This document shows positions 1-6,433 of a stretch of 7,951 nucleotides of DNA, piece after piece. This DNA comes from Tardiphaga sp. (GTDB taxonomy: Bacteria; Pseudomonadota; Alphaproteobacteria; Rhizobiales; Xanthobacteraceae): assembly GCA_028290765.1 (NCBI GenBank), contig JAQGJF010001035.1:1-7951 (forward strand), given 5' to 3'. The translations under genes and the position numbers were made by a program. The notes beneath the pieces are model-generated. The model did no database searches, was not told where the DNA came from, and saw only the letters and a list, made by a program, of their open reading frames with translations. Each line of letters opens with the position of its first letter. Position 1 is the stretch's first letter.

Positions 1-339
1 ATCGAGATCGCGCCGCTGGCTTTCATGCGCGGCCGCACCCTGACCAACGCCGCGATCATTCTGGACGAAGCGCAAAACACCACGTCGATGCAGATGAAGA
101 TGTTTCTGACGCGACTTGGCGAAAACAGCCGCATGATCATCACCGGCGACCCGAGCCAGGTCGACCTTCCCAACGGCCAGACCTCGGGCCTGGCGGAAGC
201 GGCACGGCTGCTCGACGGCGTCGAGGGCATCGCCCAGGTGAAATTCAGCGCGGAAGACGTGATTCGTCACGAGCTGGTGGCGCGTATCGTTGCCGCCTAT
301 GAGGGATTGCCGCAGCGGCCGGCAACCCGCAAGCCCTGA
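1..339 (+). CDS. phoH: PhoH-family ATPase (PhoH/YbeZ), 3' part only
   Basis: The last 112 residues of a PhoH-like protein; the 5' part, including the Walker A motif, lies before the window. Seen directly: a Walker B-type segment IILDEAQN (residues 19-26 of the visible part) followed by [11 protein letters not shown] (47-57), both hallmarks of the PhoH P-loop ATPase fold. The first visible codons ([14 protein letters not shown]) match the conserved stretch before Walker B, so the frame is open from base 1 and the ATG at 25 is internal. PhoH/YbeZ is a cytoplasmic nucleotide-binding protein linked in other bacteria to the endoribonuclease YbeY and to RNA metabolism. Its stop (337-339) overlaps the next ATG by one base (TGATG), which suggests translational coupling with ybeY. 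Confidence 0.95.
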   Translation: MEIAPLAFMRGRTLTNAAIILDEAQNTTSMQMKMFLTRLGENSRMIITGDPSQVDLPNGQTSGLAEAARLLDGVEGIAQVKFSAEDVIRHELVARIVAAYEGLPQRPATRKP

Positions 340-911
340 TGTCCACATCTCACGCTGATGGCGGCCTTGCCGAAGCAGGGGCCGCTAGCGAAAGAAGCTT
401 TCCGCCGATGACGACCGATACCCCGCCCGCGACTGAGGTTCTCGTTGTCGCCGACTGCTGGGAGGCCGAGCCCGACGCCGAAGCCGTCGTCATGCGCGCC
501 ATCGACGCCGCGGCATCGATGGTCGACGCCGACACCGGCGATGCCGAGCTCGCCGTCATGCTGACCGACGATTCCGGGATTCGCACGCTGAACAACAATT
601 GGCGCGGCATCGACAAGCCGACCAATGTGCTGTCGTTTCCGGCGTTGCAGCCTCCCGGCGGCCACGAACCCGACAATGCGCCGCGCATGCTCGGCGACAT
701 CGCCATCGCTTACGAGACCACGCGCCGCGAGGCCGACGAAGAGCAAAAGCCGTTCGTCCACCACCTCAGCCATCTGGCGGTCCACGGCTTTCTGCACCTG
801 GTGGGCTACGATCACGAGAAGGACGGCGAGGCCGAGGCGATGGAAAGCCTCGAGCGCGATATCCTCGCCCAACTCGGGATTCCGGATCCTTACGCGGAGC
901 GGGAGCTCTGA
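339..911 (+). CDS. ybeY: Endoribonuclease YbeY (rRNA maturation factor)
   Basis: Single-strand-specific, metal-dependent endoribonuclease acting in the cytoplasm on 16S rRNA 3'-end processing and ribosome quality control (family knowledge). Seen directly: the family's metal site H-x3-H-x5-H as HGFLHLVGYDH, with His149, His153 and His159 of a 190-residue product, and the upstream conserved block NxxWRGIDKPTNVLSFP (about residues 85-101). Start choice is uncertain. The ATG at 339 overlaps the phoH stop and favours coupling. The ATG at 408 (residue 24, MTTDTPP) has an AAAGAAG-like purine run about 10 nt upstream and would give 167 residues, nearer the usual length of about 150-170. The 23 extra residues are low in conservation-like features (Ala/Gly/Ser rich). 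The ybeY stop lies 1 nt before the corC start. Confidence 0.95.
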   Translation: MSTSHADGGLAEAGAASERSFPPMTTDTPPATEVLVVADCWEAEPDAEAVVMRAIDAAASMVDADTGDAELAVMLTDDSGIRTLNNNWRGIDKPTNVLSFPALQPPGGHEPDNAPRMLGDIAIAYETTRREADEEQKPFVHHLSHLAVHGFLHLVGYDHEKDGEAEAMESLERDILAQLGIPDPYAEREL

Positions 912-912
912 G

Positions 913-2025
913 ATGCCGGACTCCGACCCTACGCAGGACAATGCGCGCAACACCCGCAATCTGCCGGCCGTGGTGCAGACCGGCGAAGTCATGCGCCCGG
1001 CGGCCGAAAGCTGGCTGACCCGCGCCATCCGCACCCTGTTCGGATGGAAGCCGGGATCGGTCCGCGACGATTTGCAGGTGGTGCTCGACGCCTCTACCCC
1101 GGACGAGACCGGGTTTTCGGCGATCGAGCGCACCATGCTGCGCAATATTCTGGGTCTGCATGAGCGGCGCATCGCCGACGTGATGATCCACCGTGCCGAC
1201 ATCGTCGCGGTCAAGCGCGATATTTCGCTCGGCGAGTTGATGAGCCTGTTCGAGAGCGCCGCGCATTCCCGCCTCGTCGTCTTCAACGAGACCCTCGACG
1301 ACCCCGAGGGCATCGTTCACATTCGCGATCTCCTGGCATTCATGACCTCGAAGGCGCGCGCCGCGCCGACAAGCGTCAAGCGCAAGAAGCCGTTGCCCGC
1401 GGGCCTCGACCTGCGCGCGGTCGATCTCGCGCTGCCGCTCGCGGACGCCAATATCATCCGCAAACTGCTCTATGTGCCGCCCTCGATGCGGGCCATCGAC
1501 CTGTTGGCGCAGATGCAGGCCTCGCGAATCCATCTCGCTCTGGTGGTGGACGAATATGGCGGCACCGACGGCCTGGTCTCGATCGAGGACATCGTCGAAC
1601 AGATCGTCGGCGAGATCGACGACGAACATGACAGCGACGAACCGCCTTCGATCGTCCGCCAGGCCGACAACTCCTTCATCGCCGATGCGCGCGCCAGCCT
1701 CGAGGACGTCCGCTCGGTGATCGGCGAGGAATTCGTCACCGGCGAAGCCGGCGAGGAGGTCGAAACGCTCGGCGGCTATCTTGTCACCCATGTCGGACGC
1801 TTGCCGGTGCGCGGCGAAGTCATCTCGGGCCCCGGCAATTTCGAAATCGAAGTGCTCGACGCCGATCCGCGACGGGTCAAGCGCCTGCGCATCGGAACCC
1901 GCAAGGAGCGCCCCGCGCCACGCCAGCGTGAACCCCGGCGCCGCGAGGCCGCCAGCGACGCCGGCACCACCCAAGCCAATGACAACACCAGCCCGCCGTC
2001 CAGCGACGGAGCCGGCTCCACGTGA
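913..2025 (+). CDS. corC: CorC/TlyC-type CBS-domain protein (soluble, without DUF21)
   Basis: A 370-residue protein annotated in related genomes as hemolysin-family or magnesium/cobalt efflux protein CorC. Start is the ATG at 913, with GGGAG (901-905) 7 nt upstream. Seen in the sequence: a first CBS domain at about residues 85-150 (MIHRADIVAV to VHIRDLLAFM), a second at about 178-235 ending in the typical VVDEYGGTDGLVSIEDIVEQIVGEI, and a CorC_HlyC transporter-associated domain at about 245-330 (ADNSFIADARASLEDV to NFEIEVLDADPRRVKRLRI). The last 40 residues are a charged, Pro/Arg/Ser-rich tail without predicted fold. There is no hydrophobic DUF21/CNNM membrane domain before the CBS pair, so the protein is likely cytosolic. 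CBS pairs usually bind adenine nucleotides; a role in divalent cation handling is inferred from family naming only. It overlaps lnt by 4 nt (GTGA). Confidence 0.92.
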   Translation: MPDSDPTQDNARNTRNLPAVVQTGEVMRPAAESWLTRAIRTLFGWKPGSVRDDLQVVLDASTPDETGFSAIERTMLRNILGLHERRIADVMIHRADIVAVKRDISLGELMSLFESAAHSRLVVFNETLDDPEGIVHIRDLLAFMTSKARAAPTSVKRKKPLPAGLDLRAVDLALPLADANIIRKLLYVPPSMRAIDLLAQMQASRIHLALVVDEYGGTDGLVSIEDIVEQIVGEIDDEHDSDEPPSIVRQADNSFIADARASLEDVRSVIGEEFVTGEAGEEVETLGGYLVTHVGRLPVRGEVISGPGNFEIEVLDADPRRVKRLRIGTRKERPAPRQREPRRREAASDAGTTQANDNTSPPSSDGAGST

Positions 2026-3635
2026 CTGCCGTCCGCAAGCTCCGCACCGTCGGTCTTTCGATCATCCTGGCCTGGGGCTGGAAGCGCGCCGCGATTGCGC
2101 TGATCGCCGGCGCGGTGTCGTCGTTTTCGATGGCGCCGTTCAATGCATGGCCGGTGCTGTTTCTCACCTTTCCGGCGATGGTCTGGCTGATCGACGGCGC
2201 CGCGGCCGGCCGCCTGCGCGGATTGCCCGCCGCGGCGATGACCGGATGGTGGTTCGGCTTCGGCTATTTCGTCCCCGGACTGTACTGGATCGGCTACGCC
2301 TTCCTGGTCGATGCATCGACCTTTGGCTGGCTGTTGCCGGTCGCCGTCTGCGGCCTTCCGGCCTATCTGGCGCTGTTCACGGCGTTCGGCTTTGCGCTGG
2401 CGCGGCTGATCTGGACCAACGACGCTTCGCGCGTGCTGGCGCTGGCCGCGAGCCTGACCTTGAGCGAATGGCTGCGTGGTCATGTGCTCACCGGCTTTCC
2501 ATGGAACGCGTTCGGCTACGCGCTGACCGAGCCGCTGGCGCTGGCGCAAACCGCGTCCCTGATCGGCCTGTGGGGCATGACGTTCCTGGCCGTTGCGATC
2601 TTCGCCAGTCCGGCGGTGCTGATCGACGGGCGATCGCGGACGCGCCGGCCGTGGATCGCGCCGGCCGCGGCGCTGCTGATGCTGGTGCTGATGGGGATTT
2701 ACGGCGGAATTCGGCTGGCGCGACAGCCCACGACATTGGTGGAAAACGTCAAGCTGCGGCTGATGCAGCCCAATCTGCAGCAGGACGTCCGGTTCAATTA
2801 TTCCGCCAAGGCGGAGGTGATGCAGAAATATCTGGCGCTGTCCGATCGCGCCACCGGCCCGCAATCCACCGGCGTGCGCGACGCCACCATTTTGATCTGG
2901 CCGGAATCCGCCTTTCCGTTTTTTCTGTCGCGCGAAGCCGACGCGATGGCGCAAATCGCCGAGCTTCTTCCCAAGGGAACGGTCCTGATCACCGGCGCCG
3001 TGCGCGCACCGGATCTGCCGCCCGGCACCAGGGTCACGCGCGCCTACAATTCGATCTACGTGATCGATCACGACGGCAGCATTCTGTCGTTCTACGACAA
3101 GCTGCATCTGGTGCCGTTCGGCGAATATTTGCCGTTTCAGGACTGGATGGAAAAGCTCGGCTTCGTGCAACTCACCAAGGTTCAGGGCGGCTTCATTCCC
3201 GGCGAGCGCCGCCGGACCATGGAATTGCCGCGCGCCCCGCGAATGCTACCTTTGATCTGCTATGAGGCCATATTTCCCGGTGACGTTGCGTCACGCGACG
3301 ACCGGCCGGGCTGGATCGTCAACCTCACCAATGACGGCTGGTTCGGAATTTCCACCGGGCCCTATCAGCATCTGCAGCAAACGCGCGTGCGCGCCATCGA
3401 GGAAGGTCTGCCGGTCGTTCGCGTCGCCAACACCGGCATCTCCGCGGTGATCGATCCGGTGGGGCGAATTGTCGCGCGTCTGGATCTGGGCGTCGAGGGC
3501 GTCTTGGATTCCCGTCTGCCGGCGGCGATCGCTCCGACATTCTACGCGCGAACCGGCGACATTCCCGCCGCGATGATCGTTGCTGTGGCGATCATTGTCG
3601 TCATTCGGCGGCGAGCCGCAAAGCGGGCTTTATAA
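2022..3635 (+). CDS. lnt: Apolipoprotein N-acyltransferase Lnt
   Basis: Inner-membrane enzyme that transfers a fatty acyl chain from phospholipid to the N-terminal cysteine of apolipoproteins, the last step of lipoprotein maturation. The 537-residue product has hydrophobic segments at about residues 23-40, 43-58, 74-95, 103-128, 175-200 and 211-230, then a nitrilase-like (CN-hydrolase) domain at about 243-497, and a last membrane segment at about 513-528. The Glu-Lys-Cys catalytic triad is visible as Glu295 (IWPESAFPF), Lys360 (YDKLHLVPFGEYLPF) and Cys413 (PLICYEAIFP); the NDGWFG motif is at 437-442. Length is close to the E. coli enzyme's roughly 510 residues. Translation starts with GTG overlapping the corC stop, with CGGAG about 10 nt upstream. 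It is the last gene of the phoH-ybeY-corC-lnt run and no clear intrinsic terminator follows it. Confidence 0.97.
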   Translation: MTAVRKLRTVGLSIILAWGWKRAAIALIAGAVSSFSMAPFNAWPVLFLTFPAMVWLIDGAAAGRLRGLPAAAMTGWWFGFGYFVPGLYWIGYAFLVDASTFGWLLPVAVCGLPAYLALFTAFGFALARLIWTNDASRVLALAASLTLSEWLRGHVLTGFPWNAFGYALTEPLALAQTASLIGLWGMTFLAVAIFASPAVLIDGRSRTRRPWIAPAAALLMLVLMGIYGGIRLARQPTTLVENVKLRLMQPNLQQDVRFNYSAKAEVMQKYLALSDRATGPQSTGVRDATILIWPESAFPFFLSREADAMAQIAELLPKGTVLITGAVRAPDLPPGTRVTRAYNSIYVIDHDGSILSFYDKLHLVPFGEYLPFQDWMEKLGFVQLTKVQGGFIPGERRRTMELPRAPRMLPLICYEAIFPGDVASRDDRPGWIVNLTNDGWFGISTGPYQHLQQTRVRAIEEGLPVVRVANTGISAVIDPVGRIVARLDLGVEGVLDSRLPAAIAPTFYARTGDIPAAMIVAVAIIVVIRRRAAKRAL

Positions 3636-3888
3636 CTAACTCTATAACCGGCTTTGTAACGTTTCTAATCGGCTTCCGCCGCACGAACGCCGCGTAGGCA
3701 CGCCGGCTCAAATTTTCGGCTTAGGAAATTCGAACACTTGATATAATAAGTCCGGGTTGGTCGCATTGCGGGTATAAACTGCAATTGTCATCAGACGTTG
3801 ACTCGGTTTGACGATATTGCCGCCAGCGGCGTATCTCGTCCCGGGCTGGCGCGTGTTTTGCCCGGTGGATGCCCAAGGAGTATCGGTG
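3636..3888 (+). other. Intergenic spacer lnt-praR, with possible promoters
   Basis: 253 nt without a convincing gene; a TTG-initiated upstream extension of the regulator frame (from 3808) looks non-coding. The stretch is clearly more AT-rich than its neighbours between about 3720 and 3800. Two weak sigma70-like arrangements can be seen: a perfect TATAAT at 3742-3747 without a good -35, and TTGACG at 3808-3813 followed 18 nt later by TATCTC at 3832-3837. Between the latter two boxes is a perfect GCCGC-CA-GCGGC inverted repeat (3819-3830). A 12-nt-spaced series of TATAAC/TGTAAC words starts at the lnt stop. None of these proves a promoter. Confidence 0.4.
3875..3880 (+). promoter_or_regulatory. 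Ribosome binding site of the XRE regulator
   Basis: AAGGAG, a near-perfect Shine-Dalgarno match, lies 8 nt before the ATG at 3889, 5 nt before an in-frame GTG at 3886 and 11 nt before a second ATG at 3892. It rules out the longer TTG start at 3808 and supports translation from 3889 (or 3892). Confidence 0.8.
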
Positions 3889-4308
3889 ATGATGTCGACC
3901 AAAGCGCCCAATCCTGTTGACAAATATGTCGGCAGCCGTGTGCGCATGCGCCGCATCATGCTGGGCATGAGCCAGGAGAAGCTCGGCGAGGCCCTGGGGC
4001 TGACGTTCCAGCAGGTTCAGAAATACGAAAAGGGCACCAACCGGATCGGCGCCAGCCGCATCCAGCAGATTTCCGGCATTCTCCAGGTGCCGGTCTCGTT
4101 TCTGTTCGAGGGCGGTCCGGGCGGCAACATGAATGCCGACGGTTCCACGGAAGCGGCATCGCCGGCTTACGTTTCGGATTTCCTGGCGACCTCCGAAGGC
4201 CTGGCGCTGACACGCGCCTTCACGCGCATCACCGATGCCAAGCTCCGCCGCAGCATTGTCGACATGGTCGAACAGATCGCGGCGCGCGAACCGGCGGATC
4301 GCCGCTGA
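3889..4308 (+). CDS. praR: XRE-family transcriptional regulator, PraR/PhrR type
   Basis: A 139-residue cytoplasmic DNA-binding protein. Residues about 14-74 form a Cro/CI-type helix-turn-helix (VGSRVRMRRIMLGMSQEKL, then the recognition-helix region GLTFQQVQKYEKGTNRIGA, then ILQVPVSFLFEG). The rest is a Gly/Ser/Ala linker and a C-terminal helix (about 117-133, KLRRSIVDMVEQI) that may serve in dimerisation. Length and sequence match what I remember of the alphaproteobacterial PraR/PhrR family. In that family Azorhizobium PraR represses reb genes and affects symbiosis, rhizobial PraR acts on quorum-sensing genes and surface attachment, and Sinorhizobium phrR was described as acid-induced. The usual position next to lnt agrees. 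The name is family-level, and targets in this organism cannot be read from the sequence. Start at 3889 is set by AAGGAG at 3875-3880. Confidence 0.85.
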   Translation: MMSTKAPNPVDKYVGSRVRMRRIMLGMSQEKLGEALGLTFQQVQKYEKGTNRIGASRIQQISGILQVPVSFLFEGGPGGNMNADGSTEAASPAYVSDFLATSEGLALTRAFTRITDAKLRRSIVDMVEQIAAREPADRR

Positions 4309-4401
4309 GCGCGGACTGCGCTGCATGCCAACGCATTCCCGCCATGAATGGCGCAGCTTGCGGATGGCATAGCTTGCGGTTCGACTGTATCAATCGATTC
4401 G
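4309..4401 (+). other. Short praR-trmB spacer with direct repeat and palindrome
   Basis: The 93-nt gap holds a perfect inverted repeat CGCCAT-GA-ATGGCG (4340-4353) and two copies of AGCTTGCGG (4355-4363 and 4371-4379) separated by 7 nt. No Shine-Dalgarno sequence, terminator or riboswitch could be recognised. In several Rhizobiales, as I remember them, metK sits at this position; here it is absent. Confidence 0.45.
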
Positions 4402-5157
4402 ATGAACACGCCCGCGCACGATCCCGACGATGATGAAGCAGGCGAGTCCGCCGCGTTGCATCGGCATGGCTCGTTCTTCGGCCGCCGCAAGGGACACCGG
4501 CTGCGGTCGCATCAAGCCGACCTGATCGAAAATCTGCTGCCGCGCCTGGCGTTCGATATCGCCGGTCCGGCGCCTGCGGATATCGGAACGCTGTTCGATC
4601 CACCGGTCGCGGACGTTCGTCTCGAGATCGGCTTCGGCGGCGGCGAGCATCTGGTCGCGGAGGCACAAGCTTTTCCGCAACTCGGCTTCATCGGCTGCGA
4701 GCCCTATGTCAACGGCATGGCCAAGATCCTCGCACAGATCGAAGCCCGCAACATCGGCAATATCAGACTGATCGCGGGCGATGCCGCCGAGTTGCTGGCC
4801 TGGGCGCCACCGCACTCGCTGGCGCGCGTCGATCTCATTCATCCCGACCCCTGGCCGAAGCGGCGGCACTGGAAACGGCGCTTCGTCCAGGACGCGACGA
4901 TTGCCGCGATGGCGCGAGCTCTCAAACCCGGCGGCGAGTTTCGCTTCGTCAGCGACATCGACGACTATTGCGCATGGACGCTGTCGCATCTGTTGCGCGC
5001 GCCGCCATTCGCCTGGACGGCGGAGCGCGCCGATGACTGGCGCACGCCCTGGGCGGATTACACGATGACGCGGTATGGCCGCAAAGCCGAACGCGAGGGC
5101 CGTCGTGCCGCCTATCTGGTGTTTCGCCGCACCGTGGATCCGCACCAGCGCGGCTGA
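4402..5157 (+). CDS. trmB: tRNA (guanine-N7)-methyltransferase TrmB (m7G46)
   Basis: SAM-dependent methyltransferase that forms m7G at position 46 in the variable loop of many tRNAs. The 251-residue product shows the SAM-binding glycine loop LEIGFGGGEHL (residues 74-84), an acidic residue after the next strand (GCEPYVNGM, Glu100), GDAAELL (127-132), the family signature DLIHPDPWPKRRHWKRR (144-160), and a C-terminal TRYGRKAEREGRR (223-235) that matches the conserved T-x-Y/F-E-x-K-x-x-x-x-G region. The N-terminal roughly 20 residues are acidic and not conserved-looking; FFGRRKGHRLR (25-35) corresponds to the usual start of homology. The start is uncertain: neither the ATG at 4402 nor the in-frame ATG at 4348 (269 residues) has a Shine-Dalgarno sequence. 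It ends 12 nt from the stop of the convergent DUF2336 gene. Confidence 0.95.
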   Translation: MNTPAHDPDDDEAGESAALHRHGSFFGRRKGHRLRSHQADLIENLLPRLAFDIAGPAPADIGTLFDPPVADVRLEIGFGGGEHLVAEAQAFPQLGFIGCEPYVNGMAKILAQIEARNIGNIRLIAGDAAELLAWAPPHSLARVDLIHPDPWPKRRHWKRRFVQDATIAAMARALKPGGEFRFVSDIDDYCAWTLSHLLRAPPFAWTAERADDWRTPWADYTMTRYGRKAEREGRRAAYLVFRRTVDPHQRG

Positions 5158-5169
5158 TCGCAAACCAGC

Positions 5170-6270
5170 TCAGGCGCGGATCGCCGCGGCTCCCGGCTCG
5201 CGCATCCGCCAGAAACCCAGCACGCGTTGTGCGGTCGAGGGCACCAGCCGCTCGAAGTTCAACCGGGCTTCGTCGAGATCGGGAGCGGAGGGTCCGCGGG
5301 CCGGACCGAGCCGAAGCACGATCAGGGCACGCACGGTGGCCCATTCGAGGCCGATCGATTTTCCGAGAATGAGAATGGGATCGTGGCGTTCGCCCATCAC
5401 CAGATGATCGACGGTCGCAATGCGGACACCCGACATGGCCGAGAGCGCGGCGATGGCTTCCTCATATTGATGCGCCTTGGCGAATCCGAGCAGCGAGGCT
5501 TCGTTCAACTCGCCGGCGTGATGCAGCTTGACGATGGCACGCTGCGCCGGCGCGAAATCGCGCGGCCCCGCGACGGGCTTGATGATGCCGGAGATTTCTC
5601 CGAGCACGCGATTGATCGCTATCTTGGCTTCGGGCTTGGCCACCTCGAACAGGCGGCGGCGCACCGTATCGGCGGAACGCTCCAGAAGATCCTTCAGCAT
5701 CGGCGCCGAAAGATCGTCGCGCTGTCCGACCGCGAGCGCGAGCACGCCGTCTTCGCCGGCACGCCGGATCAATCCCGAATAGCCGGCCTGCGAGAAATTC
5801 GCTCCGGCGTTTCCGGCCACCTTTCGCACCACCTCGCGATCGCCGCGGCGCACGATGACGTCGGTGATCGACGTGGAGAGCGTCGGGCGATCCGAAATCG
5901 CCAGCAGATGCAGCTGGCTTTTCATGCGCGCGATTTCGACCAGCGTCGGCTCGTCGATCAAGGGAGAGCGGCGCAGCAACGGACCGGCGATCGCCGCCTC
6001 GTCGTCGCGCACCAATTGGCGCACCAGCAAGGGCGGCGCGTTGGCCACCTCGGCCAGCCGCTCGGCCAGCTCGCTGCGGGCCTCGATTTCGGTCCGCGGC
6101 ACCAGGCTGATCAGGATGCCGTCGAACAGATCGACATGGTTCGGCTGGAATTGAGCGGCGCCCTGCACGAACAGGTCCGAAATCTTTCGGATCGCATCGG
6201 CGCGCCGCTTCGAATCGCCGTATTTGACGATGTCATCCAGACCGGGAATTAACGAATACGCCACTGCCAT
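5170..6270 (-). CDS. DUF2336 family protein of unknown function
   Basis: A 366-residue predicted cytoplasmic protein resembling the alphaproteobacterial DUF2336 family, as I recognise it from memory. It has no signal peptide and no membrane segment. The sequence is mostly helical in appearance and rich in short Leu/Ala/Arg helices with recurring patterns such as LLRRSPLIDEPTLVEIAR, SDRPTLSTSITDVIVRRGD and VVRKVAGNAGANFS, which look like degenerate HEAT-type alpha-helical repeats. No catalytic motif is visible. The ATG at 6270 (MAVAYSLIPGLDD) is preferred because family members I remember begin there; a GTG at 6294 would add 8 residues, and neither start has a good Shine-Dalgarno. The gene is convergent with trmB and divergent from rimP-nusA. 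Its function is unknown; a scaffold or protein-interaction role is only a guess from the repeat-like helices. Confidence 0.85.
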   Translation of the reverse strand: MAVAYSLIPGLDDIVKYGDSKRRADAIRKISDLFVQGAAQFQPNHVDLFDGILISLVPRTEIEARSELAERLAEVANAPPLLVRQLVRDDEAAIAGPLLRRSPLIDEPTLVEIARMKSQLHLLAISDRPTLSTSITDVIVRRGDREVVRKVAGNAGANFSQAGYSGLIRRAGEDGVLALAVGQRDDLSAPMLKDLLERSADTVRRRLFEVAKPEAKIAINRVLGEISGIIKPVAGPRDFAPAQRAIVKLHHAGELNEASLLGFAKAHQYEEAIAALSAMSGVRIATVDHLVMGERHDPILILGKSIGLEWATVRALIVLRLGPARGPSAPDLDEARLNFERLVPSTAQRVLGFWRMREPGAAAIRA

Positions 6271-6398
6271 GCAAACATGCTCGATACGCGCCACATCAAC
6301 GACGTTTTTCCAACTTAGGGGGGGTTCGTGAAGGAAGGGTTAGCCGCCAAACCGGGGCGGCAGCTGGCGTGAAATCATCGCTTTAGCCCTCGCAGCCC
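6271..6398. other. Divergent intergenic region, DUF2336 side
   Basis: Upstream of the DUF2336 start lies a stretch with a G-run (GGGGGGG, 6318-6324), a purine-rich GAAGGAAGGG on the + strand, and an inverted repeat GCCGCC-7 nt-GGCGGC (6343-6348 / 6356-6361). No convincing - strand promoter for the DUF2336 gene was found. The inverted repeat could be an operator or a weak hairpin; it is not followed by a T-run on either strand. Confidence 0.3.
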
Positions 6399-6427
6399 TT
6401 GCCGGACCGGCCTAAAACGGCTATATC
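6399..6427 (+). promoter_or_regulatory. Predicted sigma70-type promoter of rimP-nusA
   Basis: TTGCCG (6399-6404), preceded by C as in the alphaproteobacterial CTTG-type -35 box, and TATATC (6422-6427), preceded by C (CTATAT), are separated by exactly 17 nt. This fits the housekeeping promoter form of alphaproteobacteria well. The expected transcription start is about 6434-6436. It lies directly before a structured leader that ends in an intrinsic terminator. Prediction from sequence only. Confidence 0.6.
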
Positions 6428-6433
6428 CGGCCC

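Noticed and set aside
625..912. 5' extension of the corC frame upstream of 913
   Set aside because: It overlaps nearly all of ybeY; the ATG at 913 has a GGGAG ribosome binding site and begins a sensible protein.
297..1313. Long - strand frame across ybeY and corC
   Set aside because: No recognisable motif; it lies antisense to two well-supported genes.
1776..3170. 464-codon - strand frame across lnt
   Set aside because: Low-complexity Arg/Gln/Gly/His-rich product, antisense to lnt, whose catalytic triad is intact.
1781..3265. 494-codon + strand frame across lnt in another phase
   Set aside because: Arg/Ala-rich shadow without domains, overlapping corC and lnt.
3700..3722. Possible lnt terminator (GCCG ... 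CGGC with AAATTTT in the loop)
   Set aside because: Only 4 stem pairs with a loop of about 11 nt, and the T-run is in the loop rather than after the stem.
3808..3888. N-terminal extension of the XRE regulator from a TTG
   Set aside because: AAGGAG at 3875-3880 places the start at 3889, and the extension does not resemble the start of known family members.
3721..4326. 201-codon - strand frame covering the regulator gene
   Set aside because: Antisense to a clear HTH gene with a strong ribosome binding site; no motif of its own.
4309..4401. SAM-responsive riboswitch near the expected metK position
   Set aside because: I could not fit any known SAM riboswitch core in this short gap, and no metK follows.
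5227..6252. 341-codon open frame on the + strand antisense to the DUF2336 gene
   Set aside because: Its product is His/Arg/Gly/Gln-rich with no recognisable domain, while the opposite frame gives a coherent DUF2336-like protein. Typical shadow frame in GC-rich DNA.
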